Shown here piece after piece: positions 24,377 to 31,626 of a stretch of 64,000 nucleotides of DNA. The position numbers and the translations under genes were made by a program. How positions within the stretch are numbered: the stretch's first letter is position 1; every line of letters begins with the position of its first letter. The notes beneath the pieces were generated by a model, which saw nothing but the letters and a program-made list of their open reading frames with translations, did no database searches and had not been told where the DNA came from. The stretch comes from a virus: IMG/VR virus record IMGVR_UViG_3300044974_001280, positions 1 to 64,000 of that record, one strand, 5' to 3'.

Positions 24377-26053
24377 ATGGCAGACGATTCTCAAAAGATC
24401 TTGAAAGAATTATCCAGTTTGTCTTCTAACTTGGATGTTTTGAGTCGAGAGCTGAGACAGAACAACAAACTCTTGTCAGACCAAAAACAGGTTCAAACAA
24501 AAATTCTAGAGGACAAAGCAGACGAAAAAACGGAAGAAAAAGGAGATTCCAAACAACCCTTCGATCAAAAATTTTTCGAAAATTTTGCAAAATCTTTAGC
24601 CGATAATTTTCAGAAAGATCAGGGTAATTTGACCAGCTCTATTACTCAAACCCTAGGCAAAGAACTGTCTGGAATCCTGCAGAAAAAAGAGAACAAGCCT
24701 GCCCAGATCAAGCCTTTACCTGCCGGTGATAAAGAAAATAATCCCATCAATTTTTTATTGAATAGTCTTAAGTCACTCCCTAAAATGCAGGATGGAGGTA
24801 AAGTCACTTCTTCAGGAACTGCCATTGTGGGAGAAAAAGGACCAGAAGTTGTAAACCTGGTCCAAGGTAGTAAAGTCAGTCCTACTTCTAATTCTGGAAG
24901 CTTTGTAAATCAAGGAAACAAAAAATCAGGAGAAGAACTTGGGAAGCTCCTATCAAGTCCAGTCGATGGAAGTATGACCAAAAAAATAGACTACGCCTCA
25001 GAAAATAAAATTCAACCTACTGGGAAAAAAGAAATCACAAAGAACGGATCTACCGTAGCTCAGACATCCCTTTCTTCAATAGAAAGCTCAATCCAAAAAA
25101 ATGGTCCTCCGCCGATCAGAGATGTAGAAAAATTCGAAAATTTCAAAAACGTCTGGGGGATAAAAGTTCCAATGGATGTATTAAATAGTTACAGATACAG
25201 ATTATACCACGAAGATCCAGATTTTTATTCACAATATGATGATGGTAGTGATCTGGATTCAGATACTTTGAGACATTTCAAATACAGTACAGACTATCCT
25301 GAATATCTCCCTAATTCAACGGAACCCGGTCAAATTGATGAGACTTTAAAAAAGGGGATTGAGGATGATCCTGAATTAATGACCCCACAAGATGTGGCTA
25401 AACTAGCAACCCCGGTTAAAACTCCTCCTCCCGCCTCTAATGTTGATATGCAGTCCCCTTCTTCTAGTTCCTCTAAAAAGAAAGAAAAAAAAGGTGCAAA
25501 GGAAACAGTAGAGGGTGAGTTAGAAAGAAAGAGAAGAGATGGAAAAAAATTATCGGAAACTAAATTCGGCAAGACCGTTACTAATTCTGCAAAGTTGATA
25601 GGGGAAGTCGGAAAAGAAGTAGGGAAGAATTTTATCAATAATAAAATAGAATCCTTTACTGGGGTTTCTCCTACTTTTTTGAAAGAGAGGGTCAAAGAAT
25701 TTCAGGAGAGGCAGAAGGGAACTTCGGAGATCTCAAATGAGCAACAGCAGTTAAAAGTCATGGAAAAACCCAGAGTAGAAAATAAGGAGACCCAGCCTAA
25801 TCCTGTCCCTCAACAAGTCGAAAAAAGACAGGAAACAACTTCAGCCCAAACTGAAACAAAAACACCAACTACTTCTATACAATCACCCCAGACACAATCT
25901 CAACCTAAAATTAACGGCGGCCAAGAACCTATGGACTTGACTAAGGATATGAAAGAGTTAAAAGGTTTATTAGCAGGGATCTATAAATCCCTGCAGTCGC
26001 ATTTAGATATTTCATCCAATTCCCCCTATAGACCAAATTCCAATATCATTTAA
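24377..26053 (+). CDS. Tape-measure-like / disordered tail protein
   Basis: This 558-residue protein is low in hydrophobics. Residues 1-50 form a helical coil (ELSSLSSNLDVLSRELRQNN). Residues ~137-170 contain DGGKVTSSGTAIVGEKGPEV, a motif common near the ends of phage tape measure proteins. The middle and C-terminal parts are Pro/Gln/Thr/Lys-rich and likely disordered, ending in a short helix (MDLTKDMKELKGLLAGIYKS). It follows the baseplate genes and has a promoter within a 9-bp inverted repeat just upstream. A tail or baseplate role is inferred from the motif and position. Confidence 0.5.
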   Translation: MADDSQKILKELSSLSSNLDVLSRELRQNNKLLSDQKQVQTKILEDKADEKTEEKGDSKQPFDQKFFENFAKSLADNFQKDQGNLTSSITQTLGKELSGILQKKENKPAQIKPLPAGDKENNPINFLLNSLKSLPKMQDGGKVTSSGTAIVGEKGPEVVNLVQGSKVSPTSNSGSFVNQGNKKSGEELGKLLSSPVDGSMTKKIDYASENKIQPTGKKEITKNGSTVAQTSLSSIESSIQKNGPPPIRDVEKFENFKNVWGIKVPMDVLNSYRYRLYHEDPDFYSQYDDGSDLDSDTLRHFKYSTDYPEYLPNSTEPGQIDETLKKGIEDDPELMTPQDVAKLATPVKTPPPASNVDMQSPSSSSSKKKEKKGAKETVEGELERKRRDGKKLSETKFGKTVTNSAKLIGEVGKEVGKNFINNKIESFTGVSPTFLKERVKEFQERQKGTSEISNEQQQLKVMEKPRVENKETQPNPVPQQVEKRQETTSAQTETKTPTTSIQSPQTQSQPKINGGQEPMDLTKDMKELKGLLAGIYKSLQSHLDISSNSPYRPNSNII

Positions 26054-26092
26054 TTTTTTTTTTTTGAGAGGTTACATACACATCTTGTGATG

Positions 26093-26100
26093 TATATTTG
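26093..26100 (+). promoter_or_regulatory. Bacteroidetes-like -7 box (TATATTTG)
   Basis: TATATTTG fits TAnnTTTG and lies 23 bases before the dCMP deaminase start, after a long T-run at the end of the late operon. The -33 element is not well placed. It is consistent with host-sigma (early/middle) transcription of 26124-29158. Confidence 0.4.
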
Positions 26101-26123
26101 CATCTCTTCCCCAATCAATCCTT

Positions 26124-26732
26124 ATGTCAAAATTTCTCAAAATCGTCGGATTCGATGAAGTCTTTTCCGTCCTCCAAAGTCTACCCACTCAGGTTCCCGA
26201 GCACCCCCTGTTTTCTCATTCCTGGGTAGCTAAATTTAATCCTTTTGAATTGATTTTCTTCAATGATATTAACAGCGAAATCGACGAAACTTTTTATCAC
26301 CCTAAAAATATTAAGAACGATCGGGTATATTTAACTATGGCGGAAGTGTGGTCTAAAAATTCTCATTGTCAAAGAATGAAAGTCGGAGCACTTATAGTTA
26401 AAAATAGATCTATTATCTCAGATGGTTATAATGGATCCCCCTCAGGATTTCCCAATCCCTGTGAAGGCCCAGATAATGTCACTTTGCCATACGTTTTACA
26501 TGCCGAAGCAAACGCCATTACTAAACTAGCAAAAAGCACCCAAAGCTGTGAAGACTCAACTCTTTTTGTAACAGTTTCCCCCTGTTACGATTGCTCCAAA
26601 TTGATAATTCAATCCGGAGTAAAAAGATTGGTTTTTAGAGAACTATATCGCAAAACAGAATCCTTGAGTTTTCTCTATCAAGGAGGACTAGAAATTATTC
26701 GTCTTAAAAATCCAACTCTCCCCAATGATTAA
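26124..26732 (+). CDS. cd: Deoxycytidylate (dCMP) deaminase
   Basis: This 202-residue zinc deaminase carries H-A-E at residues 126-128 (LPYVLHAEANAITKL) and P-C-x-x-C at 153-157 (SPCYDCSK), the catalytic zinc site, plus ISDGYNGSPSGFPNPC near 98-113, typical of dCMP deaminases. It converts dCMP to dUMP for thymidylate synthesis. An unusual ~65-residue N-terminal extension precedes the domain. It starts 23 bases after a Bacteroidetes-like TATATTTG box and overlaps the sigma factor gene by 8 bases, suggesting an early or middle operon distinct from the late genes around it. Confidence 0.9.
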   Translation: MSKFLKIVGFDEVFSVLQSLPTQVPEHPLFSHSWVAKFNPFELIFFNDINSEIDETFYHPKNIKNDRVYLTMAEVWSKNSHCQRMKVGALIVKNRSIISDGYNGSPSGFPNPCEGPDNVTLPYVLHAEANAITKLAKSTQSCEDSTLFVTVSPCYDCSKLIIQSGVKRLVFRELYRKTESLSFLYQGGLEIIRLKNPTLPND

Positions 26733-27336
26733 AGAAAAAAACATTCAGGTTCTGGCCGAAAATTTTATCTCTCAACGCGACAACAAGACCTTTAAAATTC
26801 TCTACGACAGGATCAGACCTGGTGTTTTGAACCACTGTTACACTATTCTAAAAGACCTCGAGCTGGCAGAGGATGCATTTATGAATTCCATGGCCAAAGT
26901 CTGGGAAAAAATTGAACAGTATGATTTATCAAGAGGTAACTTTTCTACCTGGTGCTACAATATAGCTAGAAACGAATCTCTACTTCTACTTAAAAGCAGA
27001 AAAAAATACATTTCCAAATCTTCGGAAGATTTAGAAATAGATTCCACCCAAAACGAGGAGTCAGGGGGTTTTCATGATGTAGAAACAGATCCTTTATGGC
27101 ATTTCTTCTTCCAAAGTCCAAATATTGATGAACTTTATGATCAGATTGTTGATGAAATTAGAGAGCTCCCAATTCTTTACAAGGACATCATGATAGATAG
27201 AGAGATCAATGGCATGAAATACAAAGATATAGCAGACAAATACGACATTAAAAAAAGATCTATTGCCACAAGAATAAGAAGGGCTCGAACCAAAATCAAG
27301 AACAAGATCGAAAAGTTCAACAAAATGAAGAAATAG
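26725..27336 (+). CDS. ECF-like sigma-70 family factor
   Basis: This 203-residue protein has sigma region 2 at about 25-93 (LELAEDAFMNSMAKVWEKI, then GNFSTWCYNIARNESLLLL). Region 4 follows at about 146-195, with ELPILYKDIMIDREINGMKY and a helix-turn-helix through YKDIADKYDIKKRSIATRIR. An acidic linker separates them. This is the ECF layout, without region 3. It would direct host RNA polymerase to a class of phage promoters, and is distinct from the gp55-like factor at 34564. It overlaps the dCMP deaminase gene and precedes 27341 by 4 bases. Confidence 0.85.
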   Translation: MIKEKNIQVLAENFISQRDNKTFKILYDRIRPGVLNHCYTILKDLELAEDAFMNSMAKVWEKIEQYDLSRGNFSTWCYNIARNESLLLLKSRKKYISKSSEDLEIDSTQNEESGGFHDVETDPLWHFFFQSPNIDELYDQIVDEIRELPILYKDIMIDREINGMKYKDIADKYDIKKRSIATRIRRARTKIKNKIEKFNKMKK

Positions 27337-27340
27337 TCCT

Positions 27341-27820
27341 ATGAAACATCTGTCAAAAATTTTTGTAATTTTTAGAATCTTTGGAGTGCTAAAGGATCTG
27401 AAGCTTTATTCAGATTTTCTCACCATAGTAAAGAACGAATCTCTCAACTCTCCCCAGTGGAGCAGACTGAAGCTCAGGAGGGATTGGATCGGAAGAATCT
27501 ATACCGTTGTAAATCTTCCTCCTGAAGTAACAATGTCCAGAGATTTTCCTAGAGAAGCCCGACCAGCTTTTGTATTCGAAGAAATCCGGCCCATCAACGA
27601 ATATCTAACGAAGCTGAATCTCCATGAAATCATTACTCCCCTGTTAAAACCAATTCCTGAAACAAATGATGATTCTTTTCTTATCATCTATTCTTTTGTG
27701 TTCAGAGAATTGAGTTGGTTTTGGCTCATTAGATTCTTCATCGAAATTTTTCTATTTATCTGGCTTTATAACCACCTAGATCAAGTAACCCAAATTTTAA
27801 ACCTTAATGCAATTGGATAA
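27341..27820 (+). CDS. Hypothetical protein with C-terminal membrane segment
   Basis: This is a 159-residue unrecognised protein. Residues 1-115 are basic and soluble-looking (SPQWSRLKLRRDWIGRIY near 37-54). Residues ~127-150 (WLIRFFIEIFLFIWLYN) form a single likely transmembrane helix, giving a tail-anchored topology. The gene sits 4 bases after the sigma factor and overlaps the nuclease gene by 14 bases. A membrane-associated early function is possible. Confidence 0.6.
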   Translation: MKHLSKIFVIFRIFGVLKDLKLYSDFLTIVKNESLNSPQWSRLKLRRDWIGRIYTVVNLPPEVTMSRDFPREARPAFVFEEIRPINEYLTKLNLHEIITPLLKPIPETNDDSFLIIYSFVFRELSWFWLIRFFIEIFLFIWLYNHLDQVTQILNLNAIG

Positions 27821-28601
27821 ACTGAAGGAAGAGTACCAGCAAAAATTAGATTTTTTTAAAGACCCTAATTTCCTATTTGAAGAAAAAGCTCACGTTTATT
27901 CTTACGAAGGTTCTAAATTTGATTCCGTTACAACCTTTTTAAGGAGATTTAAAACCCCATTCGAAAGAAATTATTGGATTCAAAGAAAAGCACAGGAAAG
28001 AGGAGTAGATCCGTCAGTCATAGATGCGGAATGGACCCAACTGGCCACTCACGCCGCTGCTCTTGGTACCAAAGTACATAAATGGATTGAGGATTTTTGG
28101 TCTGGATTGGAACCAGAGTTACCAGAAAACCCAGAAGAATTACAGAGGGTCAATTCTTTCTTAGATCTATACGAGGCCAGATTATCAAAACTAGTTCCCC
28201 TGGAATCTGAATTGAAAATTTTTTCCAAAAAATGGAGATTAGCTGGAACGATAGATCAACCTTTTTTAATGTGGGACGAAAAGTCGGGTAAGCCTCTTTT
28301 TTTGCTTGGAGACTGGAAAACGAACAAGGATTTCAAAGACGATAATCATCCCAAGGGTAGGTACAAGAAATTGCTCCACCCTTTTGTGGATCTTTTTGAA
28401 AATTCTTTGAATGAATATTCTATCCAGATCAGTCTCTATCGTTTGATTTTAGAAGAAGAACTAGGTATAGAAACTCACAGTGGTTTTTTGGTACATCTAG
28501 GACCAGAAGGGTCAAAAATTTATCAAGTTAAGGATCTTAGGGAGAGACTTAAAGTTTACCTGCAACACAACAGAGAAAACATGGATATTTTCGATGTTTG
28601 A
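27807..28601 (+). CDS. PD-(D/E)XK nuclease, RecB/Cas4-like
   Basis: This 264-residue protein has the RecB-family nuclease pattern: ALGTKVHKWIEDFWSG near 90-105 (first catalytic His/Glu helix), WRLAGTIDQPFLM near 144-156 (catalytic Asp), LLGDWKTNKDF near 168-178 (the D-x-K part) and YSIQISLYRLILEEELG near 210-226 (the Q-x3-Y motif). No Cys cluster of Cas4 is seen. It overlaps the preceding gene. Likely functions are DNA end processing in recombination or host DNA degradation. Confidence 0.78.
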   Translation: MQLDKLKEEYQQKLDFFKDPNFLFEEKAHVYSYEGSKFDSVTTFLRRFKTPFERNYWIQRKAQERGVDPSVIDAEWTQLATHAAALGTKVHKWIEDFWSGLEPELPENPEELQRVNSFLDLYEARLSKLVPLESELKIFSKKWRLAGTIDQPFLMWDEKSGKPLFLLGDWKTNKDFKDDNHPKGRYKKLLHPFVDLFENSLNEYSIQISLYRLILEEELGIETHSGFLVHLGPEGSKIYQVKDLRERLKVYLQHNRENMDIFDV

Positions 28602-28645
28602 TTGAAACAAATCCAAACCCAATCGTAAAATAAAAAAAACATAAA

Positions 28646-29158
28646 ATGGCAAAGAAAAAAACAGATACTCTCAAAGGTACCGTTGTCCAATTACAATCTG
28701 AGGATTTAGGAGAAACCATCTTGAATTCCCTTGATCAGGCAAGAATAGAAGCATGTCAAAAAAATCTAGACGAGACAAAAGAAAGAATTTCAAAAAAAGT
28801 CTATGCAGTTAAATTTGATGCTCAGGAGGATTTAAATAGATTTATTGATTTTATTAATAATAAAGCTCAGTGGAAAGAGAAAGAAGCCTTGGGTGTCATT
28901 GAAATCAACAAGGTTTTAGAAAAAGCCCAGCGGGAAGGAATTCAACAAAACGCTCTTTATCTTCAAGCCTTACCTTTAGAAGCCAGCTATTATTTCTTGA
29001 GCAAAATCACGGGTTCTGGTTTGGAGGAAGCTAAAAAATATATTGCTATGCTCAAACCTTTTGACGTAGCACTTAGTTCGGTTAAAGCTGACGCCGTAGA
29101 AATTCAGAATTTAGAGAAAGAATTAGCTGCAGCTCAGCAAGGAATAGAAATCTCCTAG
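28646..29158 (+). CDS. Hypothetical helical protein
   Basis: This 170-residue, mostly alpha-helical protein starts MAKKKTDTLKGTVVQLQ and ends in a coiled-coil-like ELAAAQQG tail. Nothing is recognisable. An intrinsic terminator 24 bases after its stop closes the operon that began at the dCMP deaminase, so it is probably the last gene of this non-structural block. Confidence 0.6.
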   Translation: MAKKKTDTLKGTVVQLQSEDLGETILNSLDQARIEACQKNLDETKERISKKVYAVKFDAQEDLNRFIDFINNKAQWKEKEALGVIEINKVLEKAQREGIQQNALYLQALPLEASYYFLSKITGSGLEEAKKYIAMLKPFDVALSSVKADAVEIQNLEKELAAAQQGIEIS

Positions 29159-29182
29159 ATCAGAGAAATCTATCCTTCGTCG

Positions 29183-29211
29183 AAAGTCCAGTTCCCAACT
29201 GGACTTTTTTT
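29183..29211 (+). terminator. Intrinsic terminator
   Basis: AAAGTCCAGTT (29183-29193) pairs with AACTGGACTTT (29197-29207) around a CCC loop, with a run of seven T from 29205. The late promoter of the next gene starts 15 bases beyond, so this separates the non-structural operon from a late one. Confidence 0.92.
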
Positions 29212-29226
29212 GTGAGAAAAAATGTG

Positions 29227-29234
29227 GATATATA
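29227..29234 (+). promoter_or_regulatory. Late promoter element (GATATATA)
   Basis: This exact copy lies 15 bases after the terminator at 29183-29211 and 20 bases before the ATG at 29255. AAATGT (29220-29225) and ACATTT (29249-29254) flank it as a 6-bp inverted repeat. Confidence 0.7.
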
Positions 29235-29254
29235 AACAAACTAAAAAAACATTT

Positions 29255-29545
29255 ATGATGCAAAAATTAAAAGAACATTCCTGGCTTATCACAATGTGCC
29301 TATTGTTCTTTGTTTTTTTTAAACAATGCGGAGTTTCCTCCACCTTGAAAAAGACAAACAAGAGGCTGGAATATCTGACTGAAGAAGTGTCAAAATTGAA
29401 GGACACCGTTGCCACTAAACAAGATCTAGAAATTGAAGGGCTTAGAGCAGAAAAAAGAATGATCCAATCAACAGATCGAAGAATGATGGATGTGAACAGA
29501 CAGTCTGAAATAGATTCAAAACTCAAAAATTTAGAAAATAGATGA
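29255..29545 (+). CDS. Small membrane protein with coiled coil
   Basis: The frame is open from 29222, but the late promoter GATATATA (29227-29234) lies within that extension, so the start is the ATG at 29255 or 29258. The product (about 96 residues) has one N-terminal transmembrane segment (WLITMCLLFFVFF) followed by a coiled coil (RLEYLTEEVSKLKDTV). The layout recalls Rz/spanin or holin-accessory proteins, but no lysis gene is recognised nearby. It overlaps the next membrane protein gene by 4 bases, so the two probably work together. Confidence 0.6.
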   Translation: MMQKLKEHSWLITMCLLFFVFFKQCGVSSTLKKTNKRLEYLTEEVSKLKDTVATKQDLEIEGLRAEKRMIQSTDRRMMDVNRQSEIDSKLKNLENR

Positions 29546-30339
29546 ACCAATCTTGGGTCCGAGGGTTTATTATCACAACTTTTGTCTCTTTGTACCTAGT
29601 TGTGTCAATCATCTCGACTATACACGTGATAGATTTTTTCAGACTCTCCAACCCTAATTGGCTGGCAGTTTCGTTGGCTATTGCTTTTGAATTGGGAGCA
29701 GCTGCTTCTTTGGCTTCTTTGATTGCCTTGGATAAAATGAACAAAGCCCTGATTTGGTTTCTTTTTATTCTTCTAACTGCCATGCAGATGATGGGAAACA
29801 CCTACTATGCCTTTACCCATTTGAACGACTACCAAGCTTGGGTTGATCTCTTTGGTCTGAATGAAGAGGACGTCCTTTATCAAAAGCGGTTTCTCTCTAT
29901 CATCAGTGGGGCTATCCTCCCCATCGTGGCTTTAGGATTTATCAAATCTCTGGTCGATTATATTCGTCCGTCTGAAATAAACACCATAGAACAAAAAAGC
30001 GATTTATTATTCACCTCCGAAGAAGTTACTCAGGAAAAAGAGGATCCTACACCCCCCATCGAAACAGAGACCGTCGAAGAAGGAGTAGAAGAAAAAGTCG
30101 AGAAAGTTGACGATATTGTCTTCGACGGGGGCGGCTCTATTTTTGGAAACCCCACACCTCCTGAGCCAGAATCAGAATCCCAAGAAGAACCAAAACCAGA
30201 TGAGATTATTGAAGAGGTACCAGAGGCACCAGAACCCGGTGGAGTTACTTTTATAGAAAATTCTCCGACTTCAATTAATTATGCTAAAGCAAAGTCCTCA
30301 CACCAATCGGTCTACATCGATCCTACAAAAATAATCTAA
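29542..30339 (+). CDS. Polytopic membrane protein with acidic tail
   Basis: This 265-residue protein has four predicted transmembrane segments in residues ~8-140 (e.g. GFIITTFVSLYLVVSIIST and LIWFLFILLTAMQMMG). An acidic Glu/Pro/Val-rich region of ~110 residues and a conserved-looking end (SINYAKAKSSHQSVYID) follow. It is translationally coupled to the small membrane protein upstream. Candidate roles are holin-like or membrane-remodelling; no family is recognised. It is expressed from a late promoter. Confidence 0.6.
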   Translation: MNQSWVRGFIITTFVSLYLVVSIISTIHVIDFFRLSNPNWLAVSLAIAFELGAAASLASLIALDKMNKALIWFLFILLTAMQMMGNTYYAFTHLNDYQAWVDLFGLNEEDVLYQKRFLSIISGAILPIVALGFIKSLVDYIRPSEINTIEQKSDLLFTSEEVTQEKEDPTPPIETETVEEGVEEKVEKVDDIVFDGGGSIFGNPTPPEPESESQEEPKPDEIIEEVPEAPEPGGVTFIENSPTSINYAKAKSSHQSVYIDPTKII

Positions 30340-30340
30340 C

Positions 30341-31015
30341 ATGTCTCAAAACTCAATCACCGGCGGAGATCTTGATATTTTTGGTGGTTCTTCTACCAAC
30401 GAATCTCCCCAACCCCTCTTTGGAGAAGGAACTGCTATTTCGGGTTTAGACCCTGGACCTAGTGCTACCTTCGAAACCCGCTATACCTTAATAGCCCTGA
30501 ACCCCAGCGGTCTTGAGAGAGTTAACTTGACATTTTCTGACGTCAATGATCCTAACAACATTCGATTTTATAACACCTCTATGAATGTTGCATGGCAGGA
30601 TGTTACCGAGCAAAAGTTAAATCTAAGCGACTTCTTTTACCCTCTACAAGATTTTTCAGGTTATCAGCAACAGACTTTTGTCATTTCCCCTAATACCTCT
30701 GTTAATTTAGATCAAGGAGATTTCGACACTACCCTTGGGGAGATAGGTCTTTTAATGGCCAGAGCCCAGTTCAATGCTGATGCAGAACCGGAACAACGTC
30801 TTCTATATTGGCAATACGGAGGAGATGACCGTTATATTATGGCAGATTTTATGATGCTAACTGGCCAAGTTAAAAACGGATTTCCTTGGAAGGGCTGGCA
30901 AACAAGTAACAACGTTAGCCAAGAAATAGGCTATACAGGAGCCGCTACTGGTGGATTTATTTTTTCGAATCCGACCGAGTATTCTGTAAAATTAACAATA
31001 TTAACAGCAAGCTAA
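30341..31015 (+). CDS. Virion-associated protein, paralogue of 31015 gene
   Basis: This 224-residue protein is probably beta-rich. Its C-terminus (DFMMLTG, then GW, ATGGFIFSNPTEYSVKLTIL) matches the C-terminal pattern of the next gene, showing an ancient duplication. There is no signal peptide. It starts 1 base after the membrane protein gene's stop, and its own stop overlaps the next ATG. It could be a head decoration or fibre-like protein. Function is unknown. Confidence 0.55.
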   Translation: MSQNSITGGDLDIFGGSSTNESPQPLFGEGTAISGLDPGPSATFETRYTLIALNPSGLERVNLTFSDVNDPNNIRFYNTSMNVAWQDVTEQKLNLSDFFYPLQDFSGYQQQTFVISPNTSVNLDQGDFDTTLGEIGLLMARAQFNADAEPEQRLLYWQYGGDDRYIMADFMMLTGQVKNGFPWKGWQTSNNVSQEIGYTGAATGGFIFSNPTEYSVKLTILTAS

Positions 31016-31557
31016 TGGCAACTAGACCTATCCCTTGTCCTCCTGCAGTTCCTAATGGCTGGGTTTTTTTTAAGGACCAATTTGTGTTAGAACAAGACTA
31101 CCAATACACCACTTTTTTTAATTTCAAAGATTTGGCTTTTGGAGTTGTAGCATATTCCAGGCTTAGAATTAGTTTAAAAAGAGGCAGATCTGTTAAATTA
31201 AGTCAATCCAATATTGGAACTGAAGGTTTTGTTCGATGGATAGCAGTAAAAGTGCAGTATCCAGCTCCTAAGAATCCTATCCTTTATGCATCTCAAACCC
31301 CAATTATTCCAGGTGTTCCAACTCCTACCAATGGCACACCCCAAATTCAGAAATATATCACCTGGACCTATCAGGGTAGAACTTTAAATCTGGGAGATAT
31401 GATGGTGCTTACAGGTAATCCTTTAGGGTCGACTGATTCTGAAGTTACTGGTTGGAACCTGAGTGAGGATGATTTCCTATTTGCTGGAGGCGGAATTACT
31501 TTCACGAATCCTCATTCAGATTTTGATGTCAAACTAGAAATTTTAGTTGCAAAATGA
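31015..31557 (+). CDS. Virion-associated protein, paralogue of 30341 gene
   Basis: This 180-residue protein shares with its neighbour the C-terminal pattern DMMVLTG, GW, GGGITFTNPHSDFDVKLEIL, and differs in the N-terminal half (VPNGWVFFKDQFVLEQDYQY). Its ATG overlaps the upstream stop. A palindromic region with two late-promoter-like boxes follows its stop codon. Function is unknown; late expression suggests a virion role. Confidence 0.55.
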   Translation: MATRPIPCPPAVPNGWVFFKDQFVLEQDYQYTTFFNFKDLAFGVVAYSRLRISLKRGRSVKLSQSNIGTEGFVRWIAVKVQYPAPKNPILYASQTPIIPGVPTPTNGTPQIQKYITWTYQGRTLNLGDMMVLTGNPLGSTDSEVTGWNLSEDDFLFAGGGITFTNPHSDFDVKLEILVAK

Positions 31558-31599
31558 ATATATACTAAACAAATTTTCAAGTTTGTCTTTAGATATATA
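31557..31599 (+). promoter_or_regulatory. Palindromic double late-promoter region
   Basis: GAATATATA overlaps the stop codon at 31555-31557, and an exact GATATATA lies at 31592-31599. Between them CTAAACAAA and an imperfect TTTGTCTTTAG form a dyad, so the two TATATA boxes are symmetric ends of one inverted repeat. The ATG at 31627 is 27 bases downstream. Confidence 0.6.
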
Positions 31600-31626
31600 A
31601 AATGTAAAAAAACAAAATAAATCAAA

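Noticed and set aside
26050-26066. Long T-run after the tape-measure-like gene considered as a terminator
   Set aside because: No stable GC stem precedes the T-run, so it was not called.
27807-28601. Annotation as a Cas4 adaptation nuclease
   Set aside because: The iron-sulfur Cys residues of Cas4 are absent and there is no CRISPR context, so only a RecB-like nuclease was called.
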